Assembly (NCBI RefSeq): GCF_026343125.1 | Contig: NZ_JAPEMB010000001.1 | Location: 3,415,501-3,479,500, forward strand | Source of the DNA: Streptomyces sp. NBC_00094 | GTDB lineage: Bacteria; Actinomycetota; Actinomycetes; Streptomycetales; Streptomycetaceae | DNA: 64,000 bases | Direction: 5' to 3' | Shown: positions 38,552 to 46,705 of the stretch, piece after piece | Layout of the letters: each line of letters begins with the position of its first letter | How positions within the stretch are numbered: the stretch's first letter is position 1 | The notes under the pieces: model-generated | Told to the model about the DNA's origin: nothing | Database searches by the model: none | What the model saw: the letters and a program-made list of their open reading frames with translations, nothing else | Translations under genes and position numbers: made by a program

Positions 38552-38555
38552 CAAG
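38510..38555 (+). repeat. attL: 46-bp attachment site in tRNA-Arg
   Basis: This 46-bp segment, from the anticodon stem of tRNA-Arg to 4 bases past its 3' end, is repeated exactly at 53180-53225. The left copy lies within the complete tRNA gene. Confidence 0.95.
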
Positions 38556-38557
38556 GG

Positions 38558-38592
38558 AAAGAGCACCTCCGGATTCTCCGGAGGTGCTCTTT
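38558..38592 (+). terminator. 16-bp stem terminator after tRNA-Arg
   Basis: AAAGAGCACCTCCGGA, TTC loop, TCCGGAGGTGCTCTTT: a perfect stem just inside the element. It can terminate both the tRNA gene and, from the other side, int. Confidence 0.85.
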
Positions 38593-38615
38593 GACATCCA
38601 CGGCTGACATCAACG
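38592..38615. repeat. Left arm-type repeat (probable Int/Xis binding site)
   Basis: TGACATCCAcgGCTGACATCAACG. It is repeated near attR (53073-53096) as TGACATCCAtaGCTGACATCAACG, the same orientation with only two differences. The location beside each att core fits integrase arm-binding sites. Confidence 0.7.
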
Positions 38616-38622
38616 GCGACGG

Positions 38623-39774
38623 TCAGGGACGGCCGGGCCGCCTCTTGAGCAGCCGGTCCATGTGACTGATGGCCTCGCGCTGCGTGTCCTGGACGACGTG
38701 CGTGTACACGTCCATGGTGATGCTGATCTGGCTGTGCCCGAGGATCTCCATGACCACGCGGGGAGGCACCCCGGCCGCCGTGAGGATGGTCGCGCAGCCA
38801 TGCCGGGCGTCGTGGAGCCGGATGACGCGGAGCCCGGCGGAGGCGGCGACGCGGGTGAAGGAGCGGTACACGTTTCGCGGCTCGACCGGGCTGCCCGTAC
38901 GCGTAGTGAAGACGTAGTCACTCCCCTTCCACTCCTCCCCCGCCTTGACCCGCTGATCGTTCTGCCGCATCCGGTGCCAGCGGAGGGGCGCGATGCACAT
39001 GGCGGGCAGCGGCACGGCACGCCGGCGGCGCCCCTTGGGGTCGTCGTCGTACAGGACACCCCGGCGCCGCTGGGTCTGCTGGCGGACGTAGAGGACGCGG
39101 TGATCGAGATCCACGTCTGCCCAACGGAGTCCGACGAGCTCGCCCCGGCGGAGGCCCATGGTGATGGCGAGGACGAAGGCTGCGTACAGCGGGTCCCGGC
39201 GCGCGGCTGCGAGGAAGTCGAGCGTCTCGTCCAGGGACCAGGGACTCAGCTCTCGCGCCTTGGCTCGGGGCGGCTCCACGAGGGTGGCCACGTTGCGCGT
39301 GATCAGCTCCTCGCGGCAGGCGGCAGTGAGCGCCGTGCGCAGGACCCGGTGGGACTCCCTGGCCGTGGCGGCGGTGGTCTTCTTCTCCAGCTGGACGAGG
39401 AATCGCCGGACGTCGGCGACGCCGAGGGATTCCAGGCGCTTGGAGCCGATCAGCGGGACGAGGTAGAGGCGAACGTGTGCCTCGTACTTGTCGTACGTAC
39501 TGAGCTTGAGCCGCGGCTGTACGACGTTGTCCAGCCAGTACGGGAGCCACTCGGAGAGCTTCGCCGAGCGGGTCGGAATGGGGATGCCGTTGCTGGCCTT
39601 GTCCAGAAGCGCACGGCGCTTGGCGTCGCACTCCTCCCATGTCTTGCCGTAGGCGAACTTGCGGGCGCGGGTGCCGTCGGGCTGGAGGACGTACACGGCA
39701 GCCTGATAGCGGCCGTCTTTCCGCTTGGTGATGGTGCCGGCGCCGTTGGGGTTGCGCTTGCGCTGTCCGGCCAT
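38623..39774 (-). CDS. int: Tyrosine recombinase integrase
   Basis: A 383-residue integrase. An N-terminal arm-binding/SAM-like region (residues about 60-170) is followed by the catalytic domain with Arg in MGLRRGELVGL, the HxxR box RLHDARHG, a second His in LGHSQISITMDVYTHV, and Tyr in that last segment. It integrates and, with Xis, excises the element at tRNA-Arg. The ATG overlaps the xis stop (ATGA), so int is co-translated with xis. It starts 1.2 kb inside attL and reads toward it, the usual AICE layout. Confidence 0.96.
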   Translation of the reverse strand: MAGQRKRNPNGAGTITKRKDGRYQAAVYVLQPDGTRARKFAYGKTWEECDAKRRALLDKASNGIPIPTRSAKLSEWLPYWLDNVVQPRLKLSTYDKYEAHVRLYLVPLIGSKRLESLGVADVRRFLVQLEKKTTAATARESHRVLRTALTAACREELITRNVATLVEPPRAKARELSPWSLDETLDFLAAARRDPLYAAFVLAITMGLRRGELVGLRWADVDLDHRVLYVRQQTQRRRGVLYDDDPKGRRRRAVPLPAMCIAPLRWHRMRQNDQRVKAGEEWKGSDYVFTTRTGSPVEPRNVYRSFTRVAASAGLRVIRLHDARHGCATILTAAGVPPRVVMEILGHSQISITMDVYTHVVQDTQREAISHMDRLLKRRPGRP

Positions 39775-39965
39775 CAGGCGGCCTCGCCGATCTCGTACGA
39801 GATGAAGTCCCGTACCGAGTCGACCGGGATGCGACGTGCGCGGCCGACGGTGATGGAGGCGAGGCGGCGCGAGCGGATGAGGTCGTAGACGGTGGAGCGT
39901 CCGAGCTTGAGCCGTGCCATGACCTCGGGCACGGTCAGCAGCTCGTCGGTGGTGGCGGTAGTCAT
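39774..39965 (-). CDS. xis: Excisionase (MerR-like HTH)
   Basis: A 63-residue DNA-binding protein: LTVPEVMARLKLGRSTVYDL is the winged-helix AlpA/Xis-type motif, followed by a basic wing (GRARRIPVDSVRDFI). It directs excision by Int. It overlaps the repSA stop upstream and the int start downstream by 4 bp each, as in pSAM2. The short ATG at 39965 is chosen for that coupling; the longer open frame is an out-of-frame shadow of repSA. Confidence 0.93.
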   Translation of the reverse strand: MTTATTDELLTVPEVMARLKLGRSTVYDLIRSRRLASITVGRARRIPVDSVRDFISYEIGEAA

Positions 39966-41353
39966 GCTGCGGCTCCTTCCGGGGCGTCCAGGACGAGTTG
40001 GTCGCGCAGAGCTTCGCGGGCCGTCTGGCGGTTGAGCTGGATACCGCGCGAGATGGTCGCGGCGAGGGCGGCCTCGCCGGGGGTGTGGCCGTGGCCGGCG
40101 TACTGCCAGGAGGCGAGGACGAGCACGGTGTCCGGGTCGGCATCCACGTGTTCCTGGGCGGCGCGGTAGTCGGCGCGGATCTGGCGGAGGGCGCCGAGGG
40201 TGGTCGAGTAGCGGCGGGACTTGGTGGAGAAGTGGCCACGGAAGCCGAGCATGTGGGCCCAAGCGGTGAGCTTGCGGTCCGGGTAAAGCGGGGCCAGGTC
40301 GAGGCAGGCCTCAATCAGGCGGCGGGGGTGGTCGGCCACATCCAGGAGGTCGAGCACCTCCCGGTTGCCGATCCGCCGGTCGAGGCTGCCGGTGGTCTCG
40401 GCGGCCTTGGTGGCGTACTTCGCGACGTACGAAGCCACGGCCTGCTCGGTGATGTCGGAGCCGTCACCGAATGCCTTGACCGGTCGGATGTCGAGCTGGC
40501 GGCCCCACTGGAAACGCCGCCGCGGCTGGTCTCCGGCGGCCGGGACGGTGATGGTCGTGTACGCGTGGACGGCAGCGGCGCGGATCGCGTCGTCGAGGAG
40601 CCGCACAGTGGCCCACGAGGGTGGGGCAGTGCAGGGGCCGTCCCGTCCGTCGAGCCGGATCACGGCGTGGAAGTGGATCGCACCACGCTTCTGGAACTCT
40701 GCGACCTTCCCGTACGAGACCCGTAACGCGTCCTTCAGCTCGCGCTGCGTGAGCCCGGCGCGGGCGGCGAGCTCTCGACGTAGACGGTTGGTGAAGCGCT
40801 GCCAGAGCTGTCCGGCGTGGTTGTTGAAGAGCACGGCCCCGGCGTAGTCGTACGACTCGGGGTCGAGCGCTGTGCCCAAGGCGGGGTCGTTCTCCGGGTG
40901 ACGGGTGCCGCAGCGGCAGGCGCCGCGGTCGGGCCGGTTGTGCACGGGGCCGAAGGACGGGGCGGTGAGGGTGGCGAAGACCCGGGGGTGGTCGCGGACG
41001 GTCGTGGGAATGGCCTTGGAATCGTCGCCCGCCAGGCCCGCGCGGATCAGGTGGTAGGTGTCCCCCGCGTACGTGTGGGCGCAGGAGGGGCAGCGGGAGG
41101 CCCGGCGGTTGCCACAGGCGACGCGGAGACGGCCGCCGGGCTCGGCCTCCGTGGAGTATCGGCGGAGGGTCTCGCCGGACGTGCGGTCCTTGGCGAGGGA
41201 CCAGCCGGTCAGATGGATGGGATCGGAGCAGCCGCCGGTGCGATGCACCTGGTCCCGCCAGCGATCGAAGTCGGGGGCGGCGGCGACTCGGAGAACGTCG
41301 TGGAGGGTGGCCGGGTCCAGGCCCGCCGCGGTGGCGACGGTGCGCTGATCCAT
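39962..41353 (-). CDS. repSA: RepSA-like rolling-circle replication initiator
   Basis: A 463-residue HUH-type initiator. The metal-binding HUH motif is GAIHFHAVIRLDG, and the nicking Tyr lies in VASYVAKYATK. Upstream Cys pairs (CGNRRASRCPSC and CRCGTRHP) probably bind zinc. It nicks the double-strand origin of the excised circle to start replication, which AICEs need for transfer. It is the first gene of the int-xis-rep unit, and its stop overlaps xis. Confidence 0.93.
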   Translation of the reverse strand: MDQRTVATAAGLDPATLHDVLRVAAAPDFDRWRDQVHRTGGCSDPIHLTGWSLAKDRTSGETLRRYSTEAEPGGRLRVACGNRRASRCPSCAHTYAGDTYHLIRAGLAGDDSKAIPTTVRDHPRVFATLTAPSFGPVHNRPDRGACRCGTRHPENDPALGTALDPESYDYAGAVLFNNHAGQLWQRFTNRLRRELAARAGLTQRELKDALRVSYGKVAEFQKRGAIHFHAVIRLDGRDGPCTAPPSWATVRLLDDAIRAAAVHAYTTITVPAAGDQPRRRFQWGRQLDIRPVKAFGDGSDITEQAVASYVAKYATKAAETTGSLDRRIGNREVLDLLDVADHPRRLIEACLDLAPLYPDRKLTAWAHMLGFRGHFSTKSRRYSTTLGALRQIRADYRAAQEHVDADPDTVLVLASWQYAGHGHTPGEAALAATISRGIQLNRQTAREALRDQLVLDAPEGAAA

Positions 41354-41443
41354 GATGGGTGTTCCTTCCGGTTGAGAGATCGGCGAGGGGTACGGCTCCC
41401 GGGCGGCGGATGCTTGGCGGTATCGAGGCCGCCCGGGGGCCGG

Positions 41444-41758
41444 TCAGCGACGGTGGCGCGGGCGTTTGGCCGGCGACGCGAGCAGCGAGCGGACGACAAG
41501 GGCGCAGACGGCGACCGATGCGGCGGTGACGGCGGTCGCGAGGAGCATCGAGACCAGGACCGTGCCGACGACCAGGACGACGGCGGTGCCGGCGCCGATG
41601 ACGGCGAGCGCGGTGCCGGGGGTGATCTGGACGGTGGGCCGCTGGGCAACCGGAGGCGGGGACGACTGCATGGGCTCAACGGCGGTCGGCTGGACGACGG
41701 CGGGCGGGGTGACGAGACCGGTCGGCGTCGGCATGGTCGGGATCTTGGGTCGGAGCAT
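41444..41758 (-). CDS. SpdD-like spread protein
   Basis: A 104-residue protein. A Pro/Thr/Val-rich N-terminal half (1-50) is followed by two close hydrophobic segments (about 49-68 and 70-90) and a basic end (KRPRHRR). Composition and position match SpdD of pSAM2-type elements, which helps intramycelial spread of the plasmid. It is separated from repSA by 90 bp and preceded by a 52-residue membrane protein gene. Confidence 0.8.
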   Translation of the reverse strand: MLRPKIPTMPTPTGLVTPPAVVQPTAVEPMQSSPPPVAQRPTVQITPGTALAVIGAGTAVVLVVGTVLVSMLLATAVTAASVAVCALVVRSLLASPAKRPRHRR

Positions 41759-41784
41759 GGGGTGGTTCTCCCTTCCGGGTCAGG

Positions 41785-41943
41785 TCACTTGGAGATCGCG
41801 GTGTCGATGACGGGGGCCAGCAGACTGTCGGCGAGGAGGAAGCCGCCGAGGAGGATCACGGCGACGAGCCACCAGGGCGGGCGGATCAGCTTGAAGCCGA
41901 GGACGCCGACGACGAGCAGTACGAACCAGAGCGGGACATCCAC
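41785..41943 (-). CDS. 52-residue membrane protein of the spread module
   Basis: A very small gene found by direct translation. GTG start at 41943, 52 residues, with two hydrophobic segments (PLWFVLLVVGVLGFKLI and PWWLVAVILLGGFLLA) and no charged loop to speak of. It ends 27 bp before SpdD and begins 14 bp after the preceding transfer gene stop. Small double-helix proteins like this are standard between SpdB and SpdD in AICEs; the exact role is unknown. Codon use is normal for the element. Confidence 0.75.
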   Translation of the reverse strand: MDVPLWFVLLVVGVLGFKLIRPPWWLVAVILLGGFLLADSLLAPVIDTAISK

Positions 41944-41956
41944 GGGCGGTATCCGT

Positions 41957-42151
41957 TCAGTCGGAGATGCGGCAGCGGTGGGTGCGGGCGGCGAGCTGGG
42001 CGGCGGAGGAGCTGGAGTAGTCGGAGGACCAGCCGCAGCGGTCGGCGGTGCAGACGGCGGCGTATTTGGTGCGGCCGTGCCGGTCGCGGTGGGTGCCGAT
42101 CTGCACCGGGCCGATCCGCATCACGGAGTGGAAGTGGTCGCGAGGGGACAT
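41957..42151 (-). CDS. Mobile element transfer protein (64 residues)
   Basis: A small soluble protein starting MSPRDHFHSVMRIGPVQIGT and containing CTADRCGW with another Cys near the end. It matches the short mobile element transfer proteins of pSAM2-like elements. The ATG at 42151 follows the SpdB gene by 17 bp; a longer open frame through SpdB is a shadow. Two Cys and several His could bind a metal. The role in spread is inferred from position. Confidence 0.75.
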   Translation of the reverse strand: MSPRDHFHSVMRIGPVQIGTHRDRHGRTKYAAVCTADRCGWSSDYSSSSAAQLAARTHRCRISD

Positions 42152-42168
42152 GGCGTTCTCCGTTCTGA

Positions 42169-42819
42169 TCAGGTGAGTTGGGCGGCGATGGCGTCCGCCA
42201 TGGGCGCGGGGACGCCGAGGCGGGCGCGCAGGGTGTCGGTGTCGATGGGGTGGCCGGTCCGGGTGCGGTGATCGGCGGCGACCTTGCGGGCGTGCTCGAC
42301 CAGGGCGGCGGGGACAGGCACGGCGGGCGGGGCTGCCGGCGCGGGCGGAGTGGGCTCCAGCTCGGCGACGGCATCGGACTCGGGGACGCGTTCCGGGCCA
42401 GCCGGCGTCTCTCCGATCGGCTCCGGCTCGACCATGGAGTGGGTCTCCGAGACCGTCGGCGCCGGTGAGTGTGCGAGGAGCGTGCCGCCGAGGAACGCGA
42501 CCGCGGGCCACCCGGCGATGCCGAAGCGCAGCCAGCCGGGTGGATGGGCGAGGTCGAGGAACCCGGCGGTGGCGACGTTTGCGCCGAGCGAGGCGAACAG
42601 GGAGACCAGGAACCAGCACCAGGCGAGCCGGGACGAGCCGTCCGAGCGGAGGCGGCGCCAGGCGGCGACCAGGAGCAGGTCGACGGAGATGGGGTAGGCC
42701 CACGCTTTCCATCCGGTCTGCCCGGCAGCGGCGGCCAGGTCGTGCAGGTGGGCGAAGGACAGCGCACCGGCGATCAAGGCTTGGACCAGCACGGCGTCGA
42801 CGCGGAGCTTGCTGGTCAT
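42169..42819 (-). CDS. SpdB-like DUF2637 membrane protein
   Basis: A 216-residue protein with four hydrophobic helices in the first 115 residues (VLVQALIAGALSFAHLH, AWAYPISVDLLLVAAW, WCWFLVSLFASLGANV, GIAGWPAVAFLGGTLL). A Pro/Glu-rich linker and a small C-terminal domain resembling a HTH (TGHPIDTDTLRARLGV) follow. DUF2637/SpdB proteins act with TraSA in plasmid spread between mycelial compartments. AAAGGAGGTGCC precedes the ATG at 42819. Confidence 0.88.
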   Translation of the reverse strand: MTSKLRVDAVLVQALIAGALSFAHLHDLAAAAGQTGWKAWAYPISVDLLLVAAWRRLRSDGSSRLAWCWFLVSLFASLGANVATAGFLDLAHPPGWLRFGIAGWPAVAFLGGTLLAHSPAPTVSETHSMVEPEPIGETPAGPERVPESDAVAELEPTPPAPAAPPAVPVPAALVEHARKVAADHRTRTGHPIDTDTLRARLGVPAPMADAIAAQLT

Positions 42820-42910
42820 GTCGGCACCTCCTTTGCGGGGCGTTCTGGGCATGGCGGGGTAGGGACGTGGCGCGTGATGCGGTCGCGCCGACCGAGTGGG
42901 GCGGGGAGGG

Positions 42911-44278
42911 TCAGGCGGTAGCCGGGGACTCGGCGGACGCCGGGGCCGGAACCTTGACCGGGTGCGCGGGCGGCTCGACGGCGGGCCGGAAGGCGGCGAG
43001 GCCGGGCAGGTCCGGGACGAGGTGCGCGTACTTGTTGCAGGCGTTGACGGCCGTACGGAGCGAGGTGTGCGGCGTACGGATGCGGGCCCAGCCGCCGGAG
43101 GCGTCGCCGGTGATCGCAAGGCCGGGCGAGTCGACGGGGATCTGGACGGTGGCGAGGACGGCGTCCGGCGCGATGTCGCCGAAGGCCATGTTGGCGCTGG
43201 TCTCGTCGTTGACGCGGTGGGCGGTACGGACGCTGAGCTGAGCGCGGAGCATGGTGATGCCCTTGCCGAGTTCAGAGCCGAATCGCTGCCCGCAGATCTC
43301 CAGGTAGATGCCGGCGGCGCGACCGAGCTGGGCGAGTCGAGCAAGTGCGGTGATGATCCGATCCCGCCGCTTCTCCTCCTCCTTCGTGGCGAAGAGGGCG
43401 AGTTCGGCGACCTCGTCGACGAGGACGACGACGGGAACGGGACGAAGGTGGTCGGGCAGGTCCCAGATGTCGGCGGCGATGTCGGCGTCCGGGGTGTCTG
43501 CGGTGATGCGCTGTTCGGCGCGGATGAGCTGGTAGACGCCTTCCATGTGCGCGATCAGTGCATCGAGTAGCTCGGCGGCGGTGTCGGGGTTGTCAGCGAG
43601 AGCGGAGAAGCGACGAGCAAGCGGGAACAACTCAACCCCTTGCTTGCAGTCGATCCCCACCAAAGCCACGTCCTGGGAGGCGAGTTCGGCGACCAGGTTC
43701 CGCTGGTAGACGGACTTCCCGGACTTGGTGGCTCCGATCGTGAGGGCGTGCGGGGTGGTGCGGTAGTCGCGGTAATGAACGGCACCGTCCTCGCGCAGAG
43801 CGACCGGCAAGCGCATGGTCGAGCGCTCGACGCCGACGGGCATCTGAACCCGCTTGAGTACGTCGTATCCGGTCATCCGCAGTTCGACGACGCCGGAGCG
43901 GATCTCCCGCGAGGCCACGCCGTGCATGCCGAACGAGTGCCGCAGCCGGTCGCACGAGGCAGCCACGTCGAAGGCGTCCTGTCCGGGCCGGAGCCCCAGC
44001 CGTAAGACGAGGCCGGTCCGGGTGGGCCGAAGCCGCAGGATGCGCGGCGCCCGGGGCTCCGGCACGGGCCGGTTGGCCATTCGGGCGATGGCGAGACGCC
44101 ACCGGGGCGGAGGAACGGTCAGCCCGCAGGCGTCCATGACCGAGGAGTACCGGCCCAGAACCCGAAGGGCGGCGAGTACGACCCCGAAGGTCAGCCAGTA
44201 CCAGGCGGGCCGCCGCCACCGCAGGAAACCGGCGAAGGCGACGACGATCACCACGGCGGAGACGATCAACCACTCCAT
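42911..44278 (-). CDS. traSA: TraSA: FtsK/SpoIIIE-type DNA translocase
   Basis: A 455-residue AAA motor. One or two N-terminal membrane segments (MEWLIVSAVVIVVAFAGFL and the following WYWLTFGVVLAALRV) precede an ATPase with Walker A GATKSGKS and Walker B VVVLVDEVAEL. It moves double-stranded element DNA from donor to recipient hyphae, the hallmark of Streptomyces conjugation. The C-terminus has a Pro/Ala tail but no clear winged-helix clt-recognition domain, so specificity may sit elsewhere. The ATG lies 2 bp after the SCO3933-like gene stop. Confidence 0.94.
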   Translation of the reverse strand: MEWLIVSAVVIVVAFAGFLRWRRPAWYWLTFGVVLAALRVLGRYSSVMDACGLTVPPPRWRLAIARMANRPVPEPRAPRILRLRPTRTGLVLRLGLRPGQDAFDVAASCDRLRHSFGMHGVASREIRSGVVELRMTGYDVLKRVQMPVGVERSTMRLPVALREDGAVHYRDYRTTPHALTIGATKSGKSVYQRNLVAELASQDVALVGIDCKQGVELFPLARRFSALADNPDTAAELLDALIAHMEGVYQLIRAEQRITADTPDADIAADIWDLPDHLRPVPVVVLVDEVAELALFATKEEEKRRDRIITALARLAQLGRAAGIYLEICGQRFGSELGKGITMLRAQLSVRTAHRVNDETSANMAFGDIAPDAVLATVQIPVDSPGLAITGDASGGWARIRTPHTSLRTAVNACNKYAHLVPDLPGLAAFRPAVEPPAHPVKVPAPASAESPATA

Positions 44279-44280
44279 GA

Positions 44281-44637
44281 TCAGGCAGCCTTCGGGGTCG
44301 CCGCGCTGCCGACGAGCGAGGTGACCGCGACGGCGCGAAAGGCGATGCCGTGCCGACGCTGGCCGTTGAACTCGTTCTCCCAGGGCCGGGCGATCAGGCC
44401 AGTGACCGCGACCGGGGTGCCCATGACGAGGTCGGCGGAGACGCCGGTCTCCGGGACGGTCACGGTCAGGATCTCGACCTCGCCGTTCGCGGCGAACATC
44501 ACGTCCACGGTCGACAGCGCGGCGCCGGTTTCGGCGTCCATGGCGCGCTCGCCGGTGCGACGGTCCTTCACCTTGGGCTGCGGGGGCTGGGCGACCATCA
44601 CGGAGGCCGCGGAGGTGTCGACGGGGATCTGACGCAC
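44281..44637 (-). CDS. SCO3933 family regulatory protein
   Basis: A 118-residue protein starting at a GTG (MRQIPVDTSAASVMVA) with AGAGGAG eight bases upstream. It has a beta-rich, OB-like pattern and a conserved tail (GIAFRAVAV). Members occur in SLP1/pSAM2-type elements next to tra and are described as regulatory. It is the first gene of the tra-spd operon, and its upstream region holds two KorSA-type operators. Confidence 0.82.
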   Translation of the reverse strand: MRQIPVDTSAASVMVAQPPQPKVKDRRTGERAMDAETGAALSTVDVMFAANGEVEILTVTVPETGVSADLVMGTPVAVTGLIARPWENEFNGQRRHGIAFRAVAVTSLVGSAATPKAA

Positions 44638-44668
44638 AGAGATCACTCCTCTAGAAGTGCTGGACTCC

Positions 44669-44690
44669 GTCACTCATCTATATGAGTGAC
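44669..44690. promoter_or_regulatory. KorSA-type operator 1
   Basis: GTCACTCAT-CTAT-ATGAGTGAC: perfect 9-bp arms upstream of the SCO3933-like/tra operon. It shares CTC-N-T-N-TA-Y-ATGAGT with the two sites at 44709-44723 and 45577-45591. Confidence 0.75.
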
Positions 44691-44708
44691 ATGAAGAAGA
44701 GTGCCCGA

Positions 44709-44723
44709 CTCCTATACATGAGT
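44709..44723. promoter_or_regulatory. KorSA-type operator 2
   Basis: CTCCTATACATGAGT, within the imperfect dyad GACTC...GAGTC (44707-44724). It is identical at 14 of 15 positions to the site over the pif start. Confidence 0.7.
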
Positions 44724-44775
44724 CAACCCGCCCAGACGAAGAAGTCCGAGCGGGTTGAGGAGAGTTGACCGCGCG

Positions 44776-45567
44776 TCAGTCGGCGGCAGGGATCCGATAC
44801 TCGAAGACGAACTGGTCAGCGGCCATGAGGGTGTCGCAGACCTCGACCACCCGCCCGGTCTTGGTGACGGCGTTCCGCAGCAGGTGAACGACGGGGGCCC
44901 CGGGGCTCAGGGCGAGTTCAGAAGCCTCAGCCTTGGCGGCCGGCCGAGCCTGCAACGTCTCGACGAACTCAGTGAAGACGTGCCCGTCGTCCTCCAGCCG
45001 GGCGTAGATGCCGCCAGGGCCGGGGTTCTCGGAAAAGAGCTGAGGGATGTCCTTAACGACGTCCCACGGGAGGTAAGAGGAGGCAGTCTCGACGGGAACG
45101 CCGTTACGGAAGTACAGCCGCCGCCGCGCGAGCACCTGCGTACCGGCGTCGACGCCCAGCCGCTCGGCGATGTCCTCCGGCGCTTCCATCGGCCCGATGT
45201 AGAGGACGCTCACCTTGGCGGTGGCACCGGACTGCGCGGACTCAGCAAGGTATGCGGCCTTCCCCCCACGTCGATGCGAGGCCCGAAACCGATCCGACGA
45301 CCGCAGCCGCACGGGCGGCCGGTCCTTCACGATCGACCCCTTGCCGTGCCGCGTCTCCACAAGCCCGCTCGCACGAACCTCAACCATCGCCTTACGGATG
45401 GTCCCGCCGGCGACGCCGTAGCGCTCGACAAGCTCGGACTCGCTCGGCACCAGGTCCCCAGGCTTGAGAACCCCAGCCTGGATCTGCTGAACAATCTCCT
45501 CGGCGATCTGGACGTACCGAGGTACGGACCGACCACCTCCTACTGGAGTTCCCACAGTCTTTCCCAC
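44776..45567 (-). CDS. korSA: KorSA-like GntR/UTRA repressor
   Basis: A 263-residue regulator. The N-terminal GntR HTH is PSESELVERYGVAGGTIRKAM, with the wing LVETRHGKGSIV. A UTRA ligand-binding domain fills residues about 105-260. In pSAM2, KorSA represses the replication/transfer activator, keeping the element integrated. The start is a GTG at 45567, with another in-frame GTG 12 bp later. It is divergent from the Nudix gene, and the shared promoter carries a KorSA-type site. Confidence 0.87.
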   Translation of the reverse strand: MGKTVGTPVGGGRSVPRYVQIAEEIVQQIQAGVLKPGDLVPSESELVERYGVAGGTIRKAMVEVRASGLVETRHGKGSIVKDRPPVRLRSSDRFRASHRRGGKAAYLAESAQSGATAKVSVLYIGPMEAPEDIAERLGVDAGTQVLARRRLYFRNGVPVETASSYLPWDVVKDIPQLFSENPGPGGIYARLEDDGHVFTEFVETLQARPAAKAEASELALSPGAPVVHLLRNAVTKTGRVVEVCDTLMAADQFVFEYRIPAAD

Positions 45568-45576
45568 TCTCCTATG

Positions 45577-45591
45577 CTCCTGTACATGAGT
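45577..45591. promoter_or_regulatory. KorSA-type operator 3 over the pif start codon
   Basis: CTCCTGTACATGAGT; its ATG is the pif start codon. A TATGCT hexamer at 45573-45578 is placed as a -10 box for a leaderless pif transcript, so repressor binding would block pif directly. Confidence 0.65.
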
Positions 45592-46041
45592 AACAGCGCC
45601 CGAGAGACGACGTCAACGCCACTGCACTCCGTGTCCGTCGCGGGCGCAGTCGTACGCGAAGACGGCCGGCTCCTGGCGATCCGTCGCGCGGACAACGGCA
45701 CCTGGGAACTCCCGGGCGGAGTCCTCGAACTCACGGAGGCCCCCGAAGAGGGTGTGGCCCGCGAGGTCTGGGAGGAGACCGGCATCCGGGTAAAGGTCGA
45801 GGAACTGACCGGCGTCTACAAGAACACGGCCCGAGGCATCGTGGCGCTGGTCTTCCGCTGCAAGCCGTCCGGCGGCGAGGAACGAACCTCCACGGAGTCG
45901 ACCGCGGTCGAGTGGCTCACCCCGGAAGAGATCACCGCCCGAATGACCGAGGTCTACGCGATCCGCCTCTTGGATGCCCTTGACGAAGCAGGCCCTCACG
46001 TCCGAAGCCACGACGGCCGTCGGCTTGCCGCACAGCAGTAA
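45586..46041 (+). CDS. pif: Pif-like Nudix hydrolase (transfer immunity factor)
   Basis: A 151-residue Nudix protein. The Nudix box GGVLELTEAPEEGVAREVWEETGI is complete (GX5EX7REUXEEXGU). In pSAM2 the Nudix protein Pif blocks redundant transfer into cells that already hold the element; the position beside korSA matches. The nucleotide substrate is unknown. There is no ribosome binding site before the ATG at 45586, which supports leaderless translation; another in-frame ATG is 12 bp upstream. Confidence 0.87.
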   Translation: MSNSARETTSTPLHSVSVAGAVVREDGRLLAIRRADNGTWELPGGVLELTEAPEEGVAREVWEETGIRVKVEELTGVYKNTARGIVALVFRCKPSGGEERTSTESTAVEWLTPEEITARMTEVYAIRLLDALDEAGPHVRSHDGRRLAAQQ

Positions 46042-46043
46042 TC

Positions 46044-46267
46044 GTGGAACCGGTGCGAACGATGAGCCGCGAGGAAGCCATCTCCCTGGTTCAGCGCCTC
46101 ATGGCCGCCGAGGAGACCAGCGAGGCAGAGCAGGACCAGATGCTGGAGGCCCTTGAACGCGGCCTGGTCTGCCCTCACATCAGCGACTACATCTTCTGGG
46201 CCCCGCCGAGTTGACCGCCGAGCAAGTCGTAGACAAGGCCATGGCCTACCGCTCGATCGCCCTGTGA
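46044..46267 (+). pseudogene. Frameshifted e9imm-like small gene
   Basis: The first frame runs from a GTG at 46044 (ATG at 46062) and reads MSREEAISLVQRLMAAEETS, then ERGLVCPHISDYIFWAPPS and a stop at 46214. The family's expected continuation, ELTAEQVVDKAMAYRSIAL, is present at once in another frame (46208-46267). A single missing base near 46200-46208 explains this. The family (e9imm peptide, colicin-immunity-like) is common in Streptomyces elements. It follows pif by 2 bp. A real frameshift, programmed frameshifting or a sequencing error are all possible. Confidence 0.75.
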
Positions 46268-46555
46268 CCCCACAGGACTGATGCGGTAAGAGTTTCCCTA
46301 CTTCATCAAGGCACCCGCCGCGCACGGCGCGGCGCGCGCGGCCCGTCGCCCGGGCCTGCGCTCCTGTCTGACGCCCCGCTCCAGCCCGGGCGCCGTCCGC
46401 ACGCCTGACAGCTCGGGTTGATAGGTGACGAACCCACGATGGGGCCGAGGCGGTACGCGGGTGCGGCTCGGGACGATGCCTCCGGCGGGGGCGCTCAGGC
46501 TCCGGGATGGAGGGGCCCGCGGGCGGGTGCCGGCCGGTGGGTTGTAGCGGTGAGG

Positions 46556-46705
46556 GCTCCCATCCCGTCTGCCGTCGACCCAGGCAGAGCCGAGCAGACA
46601 CGGCACCGGGCGTCCAGGTCGTTCGTACAGTGGCGCGCTCCACCTGGACGCCCGGCACCGCGCCTGCTCCACGGTGTGTGGGCCGACGGCAGACGGGATG
46701 GGAGC
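46556..46705. repeat. Compound cruciform: nested 22-bp and 14-bp inverted repeats
   Basis: Outer arms 46556-46577 and 46684-46705 are perfect 22-bp complements. Inner arms 46606-46619 (CCGGGCGTCCAGGT) and 46642-46655 are perfect 14-bp complements with a 22-base loop. The single strand would fold into a long branched stem, as seen at minus-strand origins or oriT-like loci. Confidence 0.85.
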
